From: Doryteuthis pealeii
Lineage: Eukaryota; Mollusca; Cephalopoda; Myopsida; Loliginidae
Assembly: GCA_023376005.1 (NCBI GenBank)
Contig: CM042176.1
Coordinates: forward strand, 12,957,194 to 13,021,193
Reading direction: 5' to 3'
DNA length: 64,000 bases
Shown piece by piece: positions 13,176 through 25,554 of the stretch. The position numbers and the translations under genes were made by a program. Within the stretch, counting starts at the first letter, position 1. Each line of letters opens with the position of its first letter. The notes below the pieces were generated by a model, which did not search any database, was not told where the DNA came from, and saw nothing but the letters and a program-made list of their open reading frames with translations.

Positions 13176-13366
13176 TTAACTTATACCAATAGACTCCATA
13201 CAAGCGCTATGGCCCTGCAGGGAGAGGCCTCCAATGATGTATAGCCGCCCTTCGTACATTATGTGTGCACAAGAGCTATGGCTACTAGGAATGTCAGACA
13301 GGGTTGACCAACTATTTGTACCAGGGTCGTATGCCTCAACAACACTCAGAGGTTGTCCCATATTAC
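13176..13366 (-). CDS. KLHDC8-like: KLHDC8-like coding exon 5 and stop (residues 280-342)
   Basis: The exon follows a long T tract and CAG acceptor and ends with TAA at 13178-13176. It carries the seventh kelch repeat (IIGG at 323-326, W at 299) and a short tail ending SIGIS. The exon has no room for another blade, consistent with the KLHDC8 architecture. Confidence 0.88.
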
Positions 13367-16300
13367 CTGAAAAAAAAAAGGAAAAAAAATTTTTTTTAGA
13401 ATATTCGAAAAAGATGAAAACAATAGTAAGATTGATTTAATGGTACTAGTCTTATTATAATGGAGATTGTTGGTTTGTATGTCTGTAACCGAAACTATAT
13501 TACTATTCAAGTCATAATTCCCTTTGTTATTTACATCACATTCTCCATGATTTTATTTTTATTTAAACCTCAATTATTAATAAAATTGTTTTATATCATT
13601 AAGACTGTTGACCATATATACATACTAATAACATGCAATTGTATTTATATATACAAGACAATAGCGGTTTACAGTGTGAATTGGAAGGCTAATTTGCATT
13701 TTGATCTTAAAAAATTGATTTTAATAAATATGTGCTTAGTATTATTGATTTCTAATTGTTTGGTTTTATATTAATGAATATGAGCAAAAATCTCGGGGAT
13801 AAATCTTAAAAGAAATCCATTAACAAGAAGAAATAACTGTAATATTATTCTTTACTTCCTATTTTAACTAAATAGTTAAATTAGGAAAATTTACCAATGA
13901 AAGACGGGAGTAAGTGCAAATGATGGAACAGTTAGTTTCAAAGTTGTTCTATTTTTCAATCATACCCCCTCTGTTCCAAATATTTTATCTGAATTCTTAT
14001 TCAGTTTCATTAGCCTTTCAAAATTTACATATTTTATTATATTAAAACTTAGATACTTGCACCCGGAGGGTGCATATATTTGCTAGTAAGAATAATAAAA
14101 AATAAAATAGAATAAATAACTTTGTATATATGTCAAATCATCCAGAAAAAAGTAAAATTATCACCCACCACTTTCAATTTTTCTGAAATTTTTTCCAGAT
14201 GTGGAATATGTTAATATTAGATGATCCCCAAAATTTGAGCTTCCAATTCCAAAAATTAGCGGATTTATGTCGATTTTTAGCTTTCCAAATTTGAGGGGGG
14301 GGGGGCGAAAAATGGCGACTTTTTGTAATCTATTTTTGGGTTATTTCCTAGTTGAGCAACATGATATTACAGAGTGACCCAGAAAAAACAGATCCCAAAT
14401 TATTTATTTTCCCATTAAACCCTAAACCTAAACCCTAACCTTAAACCCTCCTAGTTGAGTAACATAATATTACAGGGTGACCCAGAAAAAACAGAACCAA
14501 CAAATTGTAATGAAACTGTTAATTTTAATTTTAATTTAAGTTTAAGTCCAACAAGGGTTAGGGTTAGGGTTGTGGTTTAGGGTTAGTTTAATGGGAAAAT
14601 AAATAAATAATTTGGGTTCTGTTTTTTCTGGGTCACCCTGTAATATCATGTTACTCAACTAGGAAATAACCATAATTTGGGTTCTGTTTTTCTGGGTCAC
14701 TCTGTAATATCATGTTACTCAACTAGGAAATAACCATAATTTGGGTTCTGTTTTTTCTGGGTCAGCCTGTAATATCATGTTACTCAACTAGGAAATAACC
14801 ATAATTTGGGTTCTGTTTTTTCTGGGTCACTCTGTAATATCATGTTACTCAACTAGGAAATAACCATAATTTGGGTTCTGTTTTTCTGGTCACTCTGTAA
14901 TATCATGTTACTCAACTAGGAAATAACCATAATTTGGGTTCTGTTTTTCTGGGTCACTCTGTAATATCATGTTACTCAACTAGGAAATAACATATTTTTG
15001 TCTGGAAGCTCAATTTTTGGGGATTGTCTAACTTTATCATAATCCACATCTGTACAAAATTTCAGAAAAATTGAAGGGGGTGGGTGACATGGCCTGGATG
15101 ATTTGATATGGAATTACTCATTGAAGGGGGTGGGTGACATGGCCTGGATGATTTGACATGGAATTACCCATTGAAGGGAGTGGGTGACATGGCCTGGATG
15201 ATTTGACATGGAATTACCCATTGAAGGGGGTGGGTGACATGGCCTGGATGATTTGACATGGAATTACCCATTGAAGGGGGTGGGTGACATGGCCTGGATG
15301 ATTTGACATGGAATTACCCATTGAAGGGGGTGGGTGACATGGCCTGGATGATTTGACATGGAATTACCCATTGAAGGGGGTGGGTGACATGGCCTGGATG
15401 ATTTGACATGGAATTACCCATTGAAGGGGGTGGTGACATGGCCTGGATGATTTGACATGGAATTACCCATTGAAGGGGGTGGGTGACATATGATTTGACA
15501 TGGAATTACCCATAGTCAAACCAAATATATTAAAGAAATCTCCCTAGTAATTTGGAGGAATTGTGCATTACAATAAACCTTTGCTATAACAACCTGTGGG
15601 TGAAATGTAGTTGGTAAAGTTGAACATTTGTTAGACCTGATGATTGCAAAAAAAAAAAAAAAAATGTTTGTAAAAATATTTCACTGGCCCTGTCCCCACT
15701 GAATCTGCTGTGTTGGTCTTTCAAAGTCGGGTTTAAATACATTTTTGGCTTGCGGATGGGATCAACTTTAATTTTTTTTATTTTTAACCGCGAATCTGAC
15801 CTGCTGAAATGAAATATTATATGCTGTCCAAAATCATTTCCAATGCATTTTCATAGTAAAAATCATTTCCAATACATTTTCATAGTAAAATTCATTTCCA
15901 ATGCATTTTCATAGTAAAAATCACTTCCAATGCATTTTCATAGTAAAAATCATTTCCAATACATTTTCATAGTAAAATCATTGTCCAATACATTTTCATA
16001 GTAAAAATCATTTCCAATGCATTTTCATAGTAAAAATCATTGTCCAATGCATTTTCATAGTAAAAATCATTTCCAATGCTTTCATAGTAAAAATCATTTC
16101 CAATGCATTTTCATAGTAAAAATCATTTCAATGCATTTTCATAATAAAATCATTTCCAATGCATTTTCATAATAAAAATCATTTCCAATGGCATTTTCAT
16201 AATAAAAATCATTTCCAATGCATTTTCATAGTAAAAATCATTTCCAATGCATTTTCATAGTAAAAATCACTTCCAATGCATTTTCATAGTAAAAATCACT

Positions 16301-18524
16301 TCCAATGCATTTTCATAGTAAAAATCATTTCCAATGCATTTTCATAGTAAAAATCATTTCCAATGCATTTTTATAGTAAAAATCATTTCCAATGCATTTT
16401 CATAGTAAAAATCATTTCCAATGCACTTTTATAGTAAAAATCATTTCCAATACATTTTCATAGTAAAAATCATTTCCAATGCATTTTCACAGTAAAAATC
16501 ATTTCCAATACATTTTCATAGTAAAAATCATTTCCAATGCACTTTTATAGTAAAAATCATTTCCAATGCATTTTCATAGTTGTTGTAACCTAACAAACGT
16601 TATTAAATGAGAAATAACCAAAACGGAAGTTGGAAATGAAATGGAATCTTTATAACCTTAACAAAATACAATACTCACCAGTGGTGTGAAGAAGGTAAAC
16701 TACTGCTAGTGGTATAAGACTAATCAATCAGCATAATACTCCTGTATTTATGAGGATTGGGACATACCCATTAATGTTAATAAGTAGGGTATATAACACA
16801 CATACGATTTGGGAGTGGGCAACTTGGTGCTGAAAGCCCTCTTCCTCAGTCTGTGTTTAACTGTAACTGAAAAAGTAGACTACCTAGGGCAATGGTGCCT
16901 TTGTCCTTTTCAAGGTATATCCTTCAACAATATACAAGGTATGTCTTAAAAGTATCCACTTATTTGATGTAATTGAAAAAAAATGGCCTTCCTAGGGCAA
17001 TGGTGCCTGTGTACCACTCAAAATACTCAACATGTTTTACATATATGTAGTTCATAATCATTGCACTTACCAAAACCTCCAGCACACAGTAATTTATTAT
17101 CGACCATTCCAACTGCAAAGTCTCCTCTCTTTGTCGGCATCGAAGGACCAACAATCCAAGCATCTAAAAGAAAGACATCAGATTTAGAGATTTTGTCTCC
17201 ATTTTGGAACAACGACAAGTACAAAAAAAATACAGGGTGTCCATAAAAAGGGGTGGGGATTTTGCCATAAGAGCAATTTGAAGAATACAGTCAGGATAAT
17301 TATACAATCACTAGGGTTTAACATGACCAGCCATCTGATCGGATGGGACCTTTCTGACCACTCGTGTAGCACAAGTAAGGGCCGAAGAGGAGTGTTGCAT
17401 GTCATGGGAACTGCTCCACCACCACAATCCTGTCTTCATGTCACCACTCACCGGCAACGGCTGGCTCATGAGGTGAGGGTGTCTTACCCCTCTGCATAGG
17501 TACAGTCTGCATATTCTACAGTCCTAACTGAAGGGGGGGGGGGGTGAATATCTATTAATAATGGAGATTCGGTTCCGGTTTTTGTCTGTAACAAAAATTA
17601 CGTCACTGCTTACGTCACATTACCCAAAATTGTCATAACATAGAATAAATACACTCAAAATTTGAACATGCAACATTAGACAGTCCTCATTGTTTTTTTA
17701 AAACAAGTTTTAATAAATACATGACTGGAATTATATATCTATATATAGTTTGTTTTATTTTAATACATATTTAAAGTTTACATTTCAAATTGTTTTATTT
17801 TTTAATCCTTTAATGAATTTGATGATTTTACTTACTTAGGGTACAAACTCGCTGACATTGAATTTTTTACTCCCACCCCTCAGGCAATATGTTTCAAAAA
17901 TCTATTTTTACATCGCCCGGAGGGTGTTTTTTATTTTGTACTAGTATACATAACAGATAATGATTGATCTTTAATCTTTGGTAGTTGGTTCTAATCAAAA
18001 TTTAATGTAAACATTAAAGGGAGGTAATCCAAAGGGAGGTAATCTTAAATGTTCAATTTGTAACAGAATATTCAAATTATGAAAATACAACAACAAAAAA
18101 AGGCCTTTTGTTTTTTATTAAAAATAAAAAATTTTTTTTAAGTAACAGTCATCTTTAGATTTTTAATGTTATTCAATAGTATAATAATTTCCAATAAATT
18201 TCTATATTCAAATAATTTTCAATTAATTTCTATAGTAAAATCATTTTCAAATGAATTTTTATAGTAAAATAATTTCAAATTAATTTCTATATAAGATTCA
18301 AGGCTGTTTTAAGATGAGGCTGTTTGCATTTCACATAGTGCTAAACCCTTGGGAAAGGTATCAATCCAACTATTTTCCCTCCAACTATGGATAAATAGTA
18401 GGGCAGATTTGGCTCTTTAACCTTGGTTAGGCAACCCGTCTAGGAGAAGGAAAACTCTGAATTCAAACCTGTTAAGCTCTGCTTAAAAAATTGACCTTGA
18501 CATCCTGCTCATGCGGAGGGGTTG

Positions 18525-18576
<52 letters not shown>

Positions 18577-18904
18577 GTAAGTTGGTATTAGGATGATTCT
18601 AAGTTGGACCTTTTTCCAACAGCGGAATGTTAAGAGTTGTTCAAGTCCAATTGAGAGCTCGATGTTCAATATTATTGAACAGAGCAATATAATTGGTAAA
18701 GAAAAAGCTTAAAAATCAGTCATTATATATAAAGTGTTGTTATGGGTCCAACGGGAGAAAATTGAATATTCTATAAAAAAACATACAGAGCCGATATCAA
18801 AAGCTTATATATATATATTTGAGATTATTTTGGTATATGTATCTGTTTATAAAACATATATACAAATAAATATATACACTGAGAACTATACTCACCAGAT
18901 ATAC

Positions 18905-18948
<44 letters not shown>

Positions 18949-20918
18949 TTTAATATCTGCTCTGTCACTATAAACATATAATCCTTAGAGTGAAGAAAGT
19001 TTTAGCATGTCAGTTTAATAAATCCTGCCAGTGATATCATGGGCTATATAAAAGAAATAAGTTTTAAAATAAAACTGCAACTCACTTTCCGTAATGTTAA
19101 AACATTCCAAAGTGTCCGAGAATCCTTCCTCGGCTTTTTGTTTCAATCCCCCAACACTAAAGATATGCGTGTCATTACACGCATAAAGTGCAAAGACTCG
19201 TTTCGAAGGAATGCTCGGTAACTTTTCCCATTTCTGTGAAGAAAAATCGTATCTTTCAAAAGCATCAACAGGAAGCTTGCCTTGACGTCCACCTGAAGAG
19301 AAATAAAAATTACAAATCTATTAATAATGGAGATTTGGTCTCATTTTGTCTGTAACCGAAACAACATCAGAGCTTAGGTCAGTCATTCTTTTTTTTAATT
19401 CTATGAAAAATCAATTAAGAGTCAAATTTTCACAAAATTTGTTATACTTATTCACCATTAGATGAATTTATGTTTAAAATAGTTTTTTTCCTAAAATATA
19501 TTAGCAGAAACATTTTACTAGGTCGACCCCTCCCCCTCCTTATTTCATTTTATGAAATTTGAACAAAATATATTTTACTTGTATGATTTTTAAACACATA
19601 ATACCTAACACAAGTAAAATCTTGGTGTTAGCATTGCCCCCCCCCACATACACACAACAAACTATAACAACTATATGAAATTTGAACAAAATATATTTTA
19701 CTCATATGATTTTTAAATACGTAATACGTAACACAAGTAAAATCTTGGTGTTAGCATTGCCCCCCCACACACACACAAACACACCAAAATAACAACAACA
19801 ACAACAGTAACAGTAACAACAAACTATAACAACTATATGAAATTTGAACAAAATATATTTTACTCATATTTTTAAATACTTAATACATAGCACAAGTAAA
19901 ATCTTGGTGTTAGCATTGCCCCCCCCCCACATACACACACCAAAATAACAACAGTAACAGTAACAACAAACTATAACAACTATATGAAATTTGAACAAAA
20001 TATATTTTACTCGTATGATTTTTAAATACATAATACCTAACACAAGTAAAATCTTGGTGTTAGCATTGCCCCCCCCCACATACACACACCAAATTATAAC
20101 AACAACAACAACAGTAACAACAAACTATAACAACTTACCAATAACATAAAGTTGATTGTTTATCATAAAGGAGAATGTAGCATAACGTTCAGTTGGCATC
20201 ACTGGTAGACTCTTCCATTGATTCTTCTCCAAGTTATATGACATAAAATAGTCTCGAGGGTTACCATCCACTGACATGCCACCAACAACGAGTATCTGGT
20301 CCTCTGCAAAATAATTAAATCTTATTATAATGGAGATTTGGTGTCTGTCTGGCTGTAACTGAAACTATGTCACTGTTCACGTCACAATACCCTCAGAAAT
20401 TGCGTAAGTTTATCAATATGTATCTAATTTATATTATAGTCAAAATCATTAATACATAAATAAATCTTATTTATTAACAAGGTCTCTATGAATATTTGTG
20501 CTAGATTCGCCTCAAAATAGCCCATGTTATTAGTTCATTTAAAATCCTACAATGTGTCTTATATATCACTTAAAAATAAAGGTTTATAGGGACTGAGTTA
20601 GCTCAGTCGGTAGACCGGTCGGCTAGAAACCACAAGGTTCCTAGTTCAATACCGGTCCTCGCCAACTGAGCATATGAGTAGTACAGGGATCTGTGCGGTA
20701 AAGTAAGGAGCTGATGGTAGGTGTGGCGCTCCACCTCAGACGCAAAAACAATCTCCTTAGTCTAGCACTATTGAAAAGGGGATAGACTCCCTCGCTGACT
20801 GGCTGATACCGACTTTAGGCCGCCCCAACGACTTGCTACATAATAGATGGTGTGGTTAATTTGCATATTGGTTTTAACAAAAACGGGTTTAATAAATAAT
20901 TACTTGGTGTTATTGATT

Positions 20919-20961
<43 letters not shown>

Positions 20962-22539
20962 AGTGTTGCGGATAGCTTTTTTATTTAGTGCATCCTAGGA
21001 CGCACATATTTGCTTTGAAAGAGTCCCTGGGATGATTTATGGGTCCCAACTAAAGTTTCTTAATAGTTGTAGGGTTTTTATTTATGATCTGGGGAAACAA
21101 CTAAAGCCCTCTAAATCCTACCTTGTAACCTATCCTGTGCCAAAATGTTGTGTGGATAACAATAACGATGAGGACAATAGTTTGGTTTGGTTTGGTTTTA
21201 CGGCATATCAACTTCAGTGGGTCATTTAATGCCGATAAAGTTTTGAAATAAATCAATTAATGGATAATACAATTTTTTTATGAACACATTTTTCTATTTA
21301 ACCCATAGATGGGACCCTAACAGGTACTACCAGAGTGGACCAGGGAGCAATGGTGATGAAGGGGTGCTCCACATTCCCCAAACCTCCATAACTGGAACCT
21401 CACCATCAGATAGAGTTTAACGTCATTCCCAGGACATGCAGACCCTCAGTCACTGCCTTTTAGCACCCATATGATAAAAAGGGTTGGGGCTTGCCATAAG
21501 GGCAATAGGGTTGGGAAAATCATATAGGTGCTAGGGTTTGACGTGACCAGCCGATTGATCGGAGGGGGCCTCTCCGACCGCACGTCTAACCTAGAGATAG
21601 GGCCAAAGTGAAGTAATGAGGACAATAATCCAAATAATCCAAATTATAAAGCCTCATCTCAAAAATTTTAGAGAAATCAGAAAAATTGTTATAAGACAAT
21701 CAATATATTCATCAGTGAAGCAGCAGTCTGAGTATATTTAACACAAGTGGTTTAGGGTGTTTGCAACAACGGCAAGGTTCAGTGCTCCCTGAATGGCAAG
21801 GTAGCAAACTGGTATAACATGGACATACAAAAACTGCCACAGCTCAGAAGACTTGCTTCTCTAACCAACCCCAAAGATAAAAGTCACAGGGTGTTAAATC
21901 AGAGTTTCTGGCTTGTCACTCATGCGGACCACATCTACCCATCCATCTCCCAAGAAAGTGGTGATTCAGCCATTCACAAACAACAATAGCAAAATGTGTA
22001 GGAGCACCATGTTGCATAAAAATCAAGTCAACAATATTCTCCCAAGTAGTGACAACCAAGTATTGGACAAAAATTATATATTTACTTTAATCCAAATAAT
22101 CCAAATTATAAAGCCTCATCTCAAAAATTGTTATAATATATAATTATATATAATTAATATATATATAACAATATATAATTATAATATTAATTAATATTAT
22201 AATAATATTAATTAATATTATAATAATATTATTGATATTAATATATATATTATATATTAATATTATATACTAATATTATATATTATATTATATATATTAT
22301 ATATTAATATTATATATATTATATATTAATATTATATATTAATATATATATATATAATTAATATTATGATAATATTAATTAATATTATGATAATATTAAT
22401 TATAATTAATTATATATATTTATTTAATTATTTAATTATATATTCCAATTTGTATTTTCCTCATTTCTATTTTATGCTTCAACATAAAGTTCTAAAATCT
22501 GTCAGATCAAAGAAATTAAATCTTTGAATGTATACATAC

Positions 22540-22587
<48 letters not shown>

Positions 22588-23284
22588 TATATGTACAGTT
22601 ATTGGTGTATAGATATAGGTACAGTATTGCCAATAAATAAGTACACACTGACCAATTTTGTAAAAAGTTAATTTTCTTTAAAACTAAAGATAGCAGGATC
22701 ATATAAATCCTAATGGAACATTATACACTCAAAACAGATATTATTAGGTATTATTTATTACCAAACTCTACAACATTTAAACTCTGTAAACATAAATAAA
22801 ATCATGTAAATTATATATTAGAATTTTCCTTATTTTTACAAATAATCCAAATTATAAAGCCTCATCTCAAAAATTTCAGAGAAATCAGAAAAATTGTTAT
22901 AATATATTTACCGTGAACCTCAGCGGGAATTCCAAGAAGACACTCCCTCATGCTTTCTCCAGTCGTCCACTTATTCGTGTCAACATCGTAAATCTCAACG
23001 GAATCTAAAGGTTTCTGGGTAACAGATACACCGCCGAGAACAACAATCTTGTTGCCAACGGCAACTGCTGCGGCTCCAGCTCTTTTCGTCGGAATTCCAG
23101 GTAGCGTCTTCCAGGTGTTCCCCTTGAGGCTGTACACCTCGAAACAGTCGAGGGGTTTACCACGAATATCACAGCCTCCGACTACGTAAATATGGTCATT
23201 AAGAATCACAGGTGTGGAGAAGACACGTTTTGTTGGCATTGGCAAATGGATCTGCCAATCACGTGGTGCCACTTTGGCGGCCAT
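13176..23284 (-). CDS. KLHDC8-like: KLHDC8-like kelch-repeat protein, complete, five coding exons (342 aa)
   Basis: Joining five exons with canonical GT/AG borders (23284-22912, 20303-20139, 19292-19086, 17163-17071, 13366-13176) gives 1029 nt, that is 342 aa plus a TAA stop. Double-glycine motifs fall at residues 36, 84, 132, 180, 227, 277 and 325, a spacing of 47-50 residues. This regular seven-repeat ladder independently supports the splicing. It implies a beta-propeller of kelch repeats. No BTB, BACK or F-box domain is present, and the length is close to vertebrate KLHDC8A/B (about 350 aa), which are also kelch-only. Similarity to KLHDC8 is from memory of the family, especially the N-terminal repeats with GGCD and DCFEVYS. 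All four coding introns are phase 1. Kelch propellers usually serve in protein-protein binding, and no catalytic role is expected. The molecular function of this protein is not evident from sequence. Introns carry several Helitrons and minisatellites. Confidence 0.9.
13450..14086 (+). mobile_element. non-autonomous Helitron copy 2, in kelch intron 4
   Basis: Same family as the copy at 4182-5029, with TCTTATTATAATGGAGATT at the start and hairpin TGCACCC-gga-GGGTGCA at 14058-14073 followed by TTTGCTAG and a host T. The base before TC is G here. It lies 83 bases upstream of the last kelch exon. Confidence 0.85.
14341..14660. mobile_element. foldback element F2 with telomere-like core
   Basis: Ends GGTTATTTCCTA as F1 does, but the arms are different (GTTGAGCAACATGATATTAC, AGAGTGACCCAGAAAAAACA). 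The core again has CCCTAAACCTAAACCCTAA on one side and TTAGGGTTAGGGTTG and AGTTTAATGGGAAAATAAAT on the other. It is inserted in the middle of an older repeat (14120-15110). Confidence 0.75.
14613..14996. repeat. 65-bp tandem repeat, six units, from the arm of foldback F2
   Basis: GGGTTCTGTTTTTTCTGGGT, CACTCTGTAATATCATGTTA and CTCAACTAGGAAATAACCAT repeat head to tail. The first unit is the true right arm of F2. Confidence 0.9.
15071..15520. repeat. 50-bp tandem repeat, nine units
   Basis: CCATTGAAGGGGGTGGGTGA, CATGGCCTGGATGATTTGAC and ATGGAATTAC repeat with exact 50-bp period. The unit is the outer end of the dispersed repeat that also occurs at 23360-23960. Confidence 0.95.
15828..16582. repeat. 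29-bp tandem repeat, about 26 units, in kelch intron 4
   Basis: Unit CATTTCCAATGCATTTTCAT plus AGTAAAAAT with few substitutions. A diverged remnant of the same repeat lies at 18178-18298 in the neighbouring intron. Confidence 0.95.
17071..17163 (-). CDS. KLHDC8-like: KLHDC8-like coding exon 4 (residues 249-280)
   Basis: 93 nt with acceptor TTCTTTTAG and donor GTAAGT. It encodes the PSMPTKRGDF segment and the sixth double glycine (277-278). The split codon A|AT gives Asn249, which joins it smoothly to exon 3. Confidence 0.88.
17551..17944 (+). mobile_element. non-autonomous Helitron copy 3, in kelch intron 3
   Basis: TCTATTAATAATGGAGATT start after A; 3' hairpin CGCCC-gga-GGGTG followed by GTACTAG and host T. 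At 394 bp it is shorter than copies 1 and 2 and belongs to the same subtype as the copy at 39386. Confidence 0.85.
18318..18535 (+). mobile_element. SINE family B, head missing, in kelch intron 3
   Basis: Body from GGCTGTTTGCATTTCACATA to CATGCGGAGGGGTTGGTGTG, followed directly by a TA microsatellite, as at the other full copy. Confidence 0.8.
19086..19292 (-). CDS. KLHDC8-like: KLHDC8-like coding exon 3 (residues 180-249)
   Basis: 207 nt with acceptor CTCTTCAG and donor GTGAGT. It encodes the fourth and fifth kelch repeats (GG at 180-181 and 227-228). The reading frame is open past the donor, but the kelch spacing is only kept if splicing uses GTGAGT at 19085-19084. A second Helitron-like end lies 24 bases upstream of the acceptor side. 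Confidence 0.88.
19317..19560 (+). mobile_element. Helitron copy 4, 5' part, in kelch intron 2
   Basis: Starts TCTATTAATAATGGAGATT after A, 24 bases from the acceptor side of kelch exon 3. The typical 3' hairpin and CTAG end are not found; the sequence runs into a tandem array. Its interior (19380-19520) resembles part of the repeat at 34540-34700. The end given is approximate. Confidence 0.65.
19540..20118. repeat. tandem repeat of 130-170 bp, four units, in kelch intron 2
   Basis: ATATGAAATTTGAACAAAAT, CACAAGTAAAATCTTGGTGT and TTAGCATTGCCCCCC recur; units differ in the length of C, CA and CAA runs. Confidence 0.9.
20139..20303 (-). CDS. KLHDC8-like: KLHDC8-like coding exon 2 (residues 125-180)
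   Basis: 165 nt between an AG acceptor (20305-20304, in TTTTGCAG) and donor GTAAGT (20138-20137). It encodes the third kelch repeat, with VVGGMS at 130-135 and the W of the repeat at 154. The exon starts with two bases and ends with one, so it keeps phase 1 on both sides. A Helitron begins only 16 bases upstream of the exon in gene orientation. Confidence 0.9.
20320..21014 (+). mobile_element. Helitron copy 5, in kelch intron 1, split by a SINE
   Basis: Starts TCTTATTATAATGGAGATT after A, 16 bases from the acceptor of kelch exon 2. Near the end a hairpin GTGC-atcctaggac-GCAC is followed by ATATTTGCTT, a decayed CTAG end. A complete tRNA-headed SINE (20588-20840) sits inside, so the SINE is younger than the Helitron. 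Confidence 0.7.
20588..20840 (+). mobile_element. tRNA-headed SINE, family A
   Basis: The head contains TTAGCTCAGTCGGTAGA (box A) and AGTTCAATACC (box B). The body contains GGAGCTGATGGTAGGTGTGG, GATAGACTCCCTCGCTGA and ends CCAACGACTT. It is inserted inside Helitron copy 5 within the kelch gene. Confidence 0.85.
21180..21625 (+). repeat. dispersed repeat family C (about 550 bp), in kelch intron 1
   Basis: Runs from TTACGGCATATCAACTTCAG through TTTAACCCATAGATGGGACC, GAGTTTAACGTCATTCCCAG and CACGTCTAACCTAGAGATAG. The family has no tRNA head or clear ends. I could not identify an encoded protein. Confidence 0.75.
22136..22440. repeat. AT-only block (TAATA, TATTAT units), then CA run at 22545-22582
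   Basis: About 300 bp with virtually no G or C, in kelch intron 1, followed by a CA microsatellite 100 bp further on. Confidence 0.9.
22912..23284 (-). CDS. KLHDC8-like: KLHDC8-like coding exon 1 (start codon, residues 1-125)
   Basis: The ATG at 23284-23282 opens MAAKVAPRDW and no upstream in-frame ATG exists within this exon. The exon begins about 30 nt earlier at 23314, behind a polypyrimidine run and AG, so the 5' UTR is spliced and a non-coding exon lies further right. It encodes kelch repeats 1 and 2 (GG at 36-37 and 84-85). The donor is G|GTAAAT at 22911-22910, phase 1. Confidence 0.9.
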
Positions 23285-24189
23285 ATTAGCACTGTCAAGA
23301 CTTCAGCACCAATTCTGAAAAAAATAAAAAATAAATAAAATAAATAAATAAAACTTATATATCTGGGTAATTCCATGTCAAATTGATGTAATGAATATGT
23401 AAATACCTAGGTACCCCCTCACTATAATCTGATTGGATAGTGTCCTCCATAAATACTTGACACTGTGGTGGTATAAGCGCCTCCTACTAGCCTACTCACA
23501 AGACTACCACACCAACTGCTCAGAAGACGTACTGCTACTACTGCTACTCGACACACTAGCTTCTATTTACCTACGAGAATATACCTTACTACAACTTCAT
23601 AATATATCCCTTAACACGGATATAGCACAAATCATCCACAAAAAAGTAAAATTGTCATCAACACTGTTCAATTTTTCTGAAATGTTGTACAGGTGTGGAC
23701 TGTGTTAAAGTTAGACATTCCCCAAAATTTGAGCTTCCAATTCCAAAAATTGGCAGAGTTATGTCGAGTTTTATCTCACCATATTCGTTGGGGTTCGTGA
23801 AAAATGGCGACTTTTTAAAATCTATTTTTGTCTATAAAATAAGTTCTAGAGCTTCCCTACTCTTAAAAATTGGTCTATAAAAGCATTGTTGTCCGAACTA
23901 AAAATCAACATAGCTCCACCAATTTTTGGAATTGGAAACTCAAATTTTGGGGATTGTCTAATGTTAACATTGAGATTGGAGTGTGTGAAACGTATTTGTA
24001 TGTTAAGTTTCATAAACATGGGCCAGTAGCTTCAACATCTTGGCTGTTAATAAATTTAACTTATGTCAAACGTTCCCTTTCTTAGAAATCTTACAAAATG
24101 ATTTTAATGTTTTGTTTTTTTTTAAATTTAATTTGCAAACTCACTTTTCCTTAATCCCAATTATCTACCCCGAGCTCAATGGTGACTCG

Positions 24190-24199
24190 TGACTTTACT

Positions 24200-24232
<33 letters not shown>

Positions 24233-24850
24233 TATATTTTTTGGTTGTGTCGAGGGAGAGAGAGGAGAGAGAGAGAGAAGAGAGATGAGAGAGAGAGAGA
24301 GAGAGAAGAGAGAGGGTAATGAACAAACTGACCTAGCTTAGTTAGCTAGAAGCTAAATTCAAGCAGTGTCTTATTAAAAGTATTGTTTACTAATATTTCA
24401 TATATTGCTATCGAGTTTTTTAACCTATTTATCACATGGTCTTTTCGTATCTTCTTTTAAACCCTAGTATCCTGGGCAACCAGAATCCGACTGGAGATGT
24501 CCCATTTCACTGGATCGGCCTAGCCACAATACAGCCAATCAAGCTTCTAAATAACAGATTGCAACGTTTTATATTTTCGGCCATTTTCTTTTTATTAGCC
24601 TGGAGGCTCTGGAAGGTAACTGGCGTGATAATGATGTAGTGGGCAATATGACATGTCTCTCAGTGTTATTCGTATATATCTCTTCCAGTCCGTATTAATT
24701 AAAACAGTATCTATCTATTTCTATCTATCTATCTATCTATCTATGATCTAATATCTATCTCAGTTTTTCCGTATCTATCTAACTGCAGACCACTCTTATA
24801 CTATATTAAATAGTATTCAAACACTGTACTATCAATATTCTCAGTTTATC

Positions 24851-24887
<37 letters not shown>

Positions 24888-24895
24888 ATACTGCT
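24190..24895. repeat. microsatellites (TA, GA, TCTA) around a short non-repetitive stretch
   Basis: TA at 24198-24237, GA at 24250-24316, and ATCT runs at 24720-24745 and 24853-24890. Between them, 24440-24645 is less AT-rich and not seen elsewhere in the window. It could hold the 5' non-coding exon or promoter of the kelch gene, which must lie in this direction, but I see no decisive signal. Confidence 0.6.
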
Positions 24896-25554
24896 AATCT
24901 GCTCTCATCTAAGACAGTATTCAAACGCCTATATTATTTTGCAAGTTAGAAACAGACAGGACAAAGATCTTTACAAATAAAATCTTGGCGCAACTAAGGA
25001 AGATCGTTAAAACATTTGTTAAAATCTTTTATGCAACAGACTTGAAGAGATGAAAAGATTTTTCAAAGAAAAAAAAATTGCTTCTTCTGTCAAAATTTTT
25101 TAAATCCATCAACAATATTTATTTTTTCTCTCTGTCTCTAAAATTTAAAAATGTCATCTCTATCTTTTCTTTTCTCTGCCTCTCTCTGTCTCCTCTGTCT
25201 CTCTCCTCTCTTCAAAAGCATTTCTTTTCTTAATATTATTCAAAAGCTTTCTGCATATAGATGCGCCAGGTATTTGTGAACATACATTTAGTTGGCTATA
25301 AGACGATTTCTAAAGTAATGTTTACGTGACAAACACCCACAATTCAACATTCTAATTTCCTTTCAGATTATATCAACACATTAACATGACAGTTTAAGTG
25401 TGACACAGAAGATGAAAAACATCGGTACTCATGCACAGTCTCAAACAACAGCCAGCGTTCTTCATGTTTCCAATACTTAGCTGTATCTGGAGGAACATGT
25501 CACCCATGGGGACCAAGGGAAGGGGAAGGGAACATTTTAAGCAGTTTCTCTCTC

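Larger units (their letters stand above)
14120..15115. repeat. older dispersed repeat hosting foldback F2
   Basis: TCAAATCATCCAGAAAAAAG and CCAAAATTTGAGCTTCCAAT on the left recur inverted after 15000, with F2 and its tandem arms between. The uninterrupted relative is at 23640-23960. Confidence 0.7.

Noticed and set aside
14560..14600. Real interstitial telomere
   Set aside because: Only two or three TTAGGG-like units occur, always in the centre of foldback elements. This is part of the element and not a telomere remnant.
15071..16582. CRISPR-like array
   Set aside because: Units are contiguous tandem repeats without unique spacers, in a eukaryotic intron.
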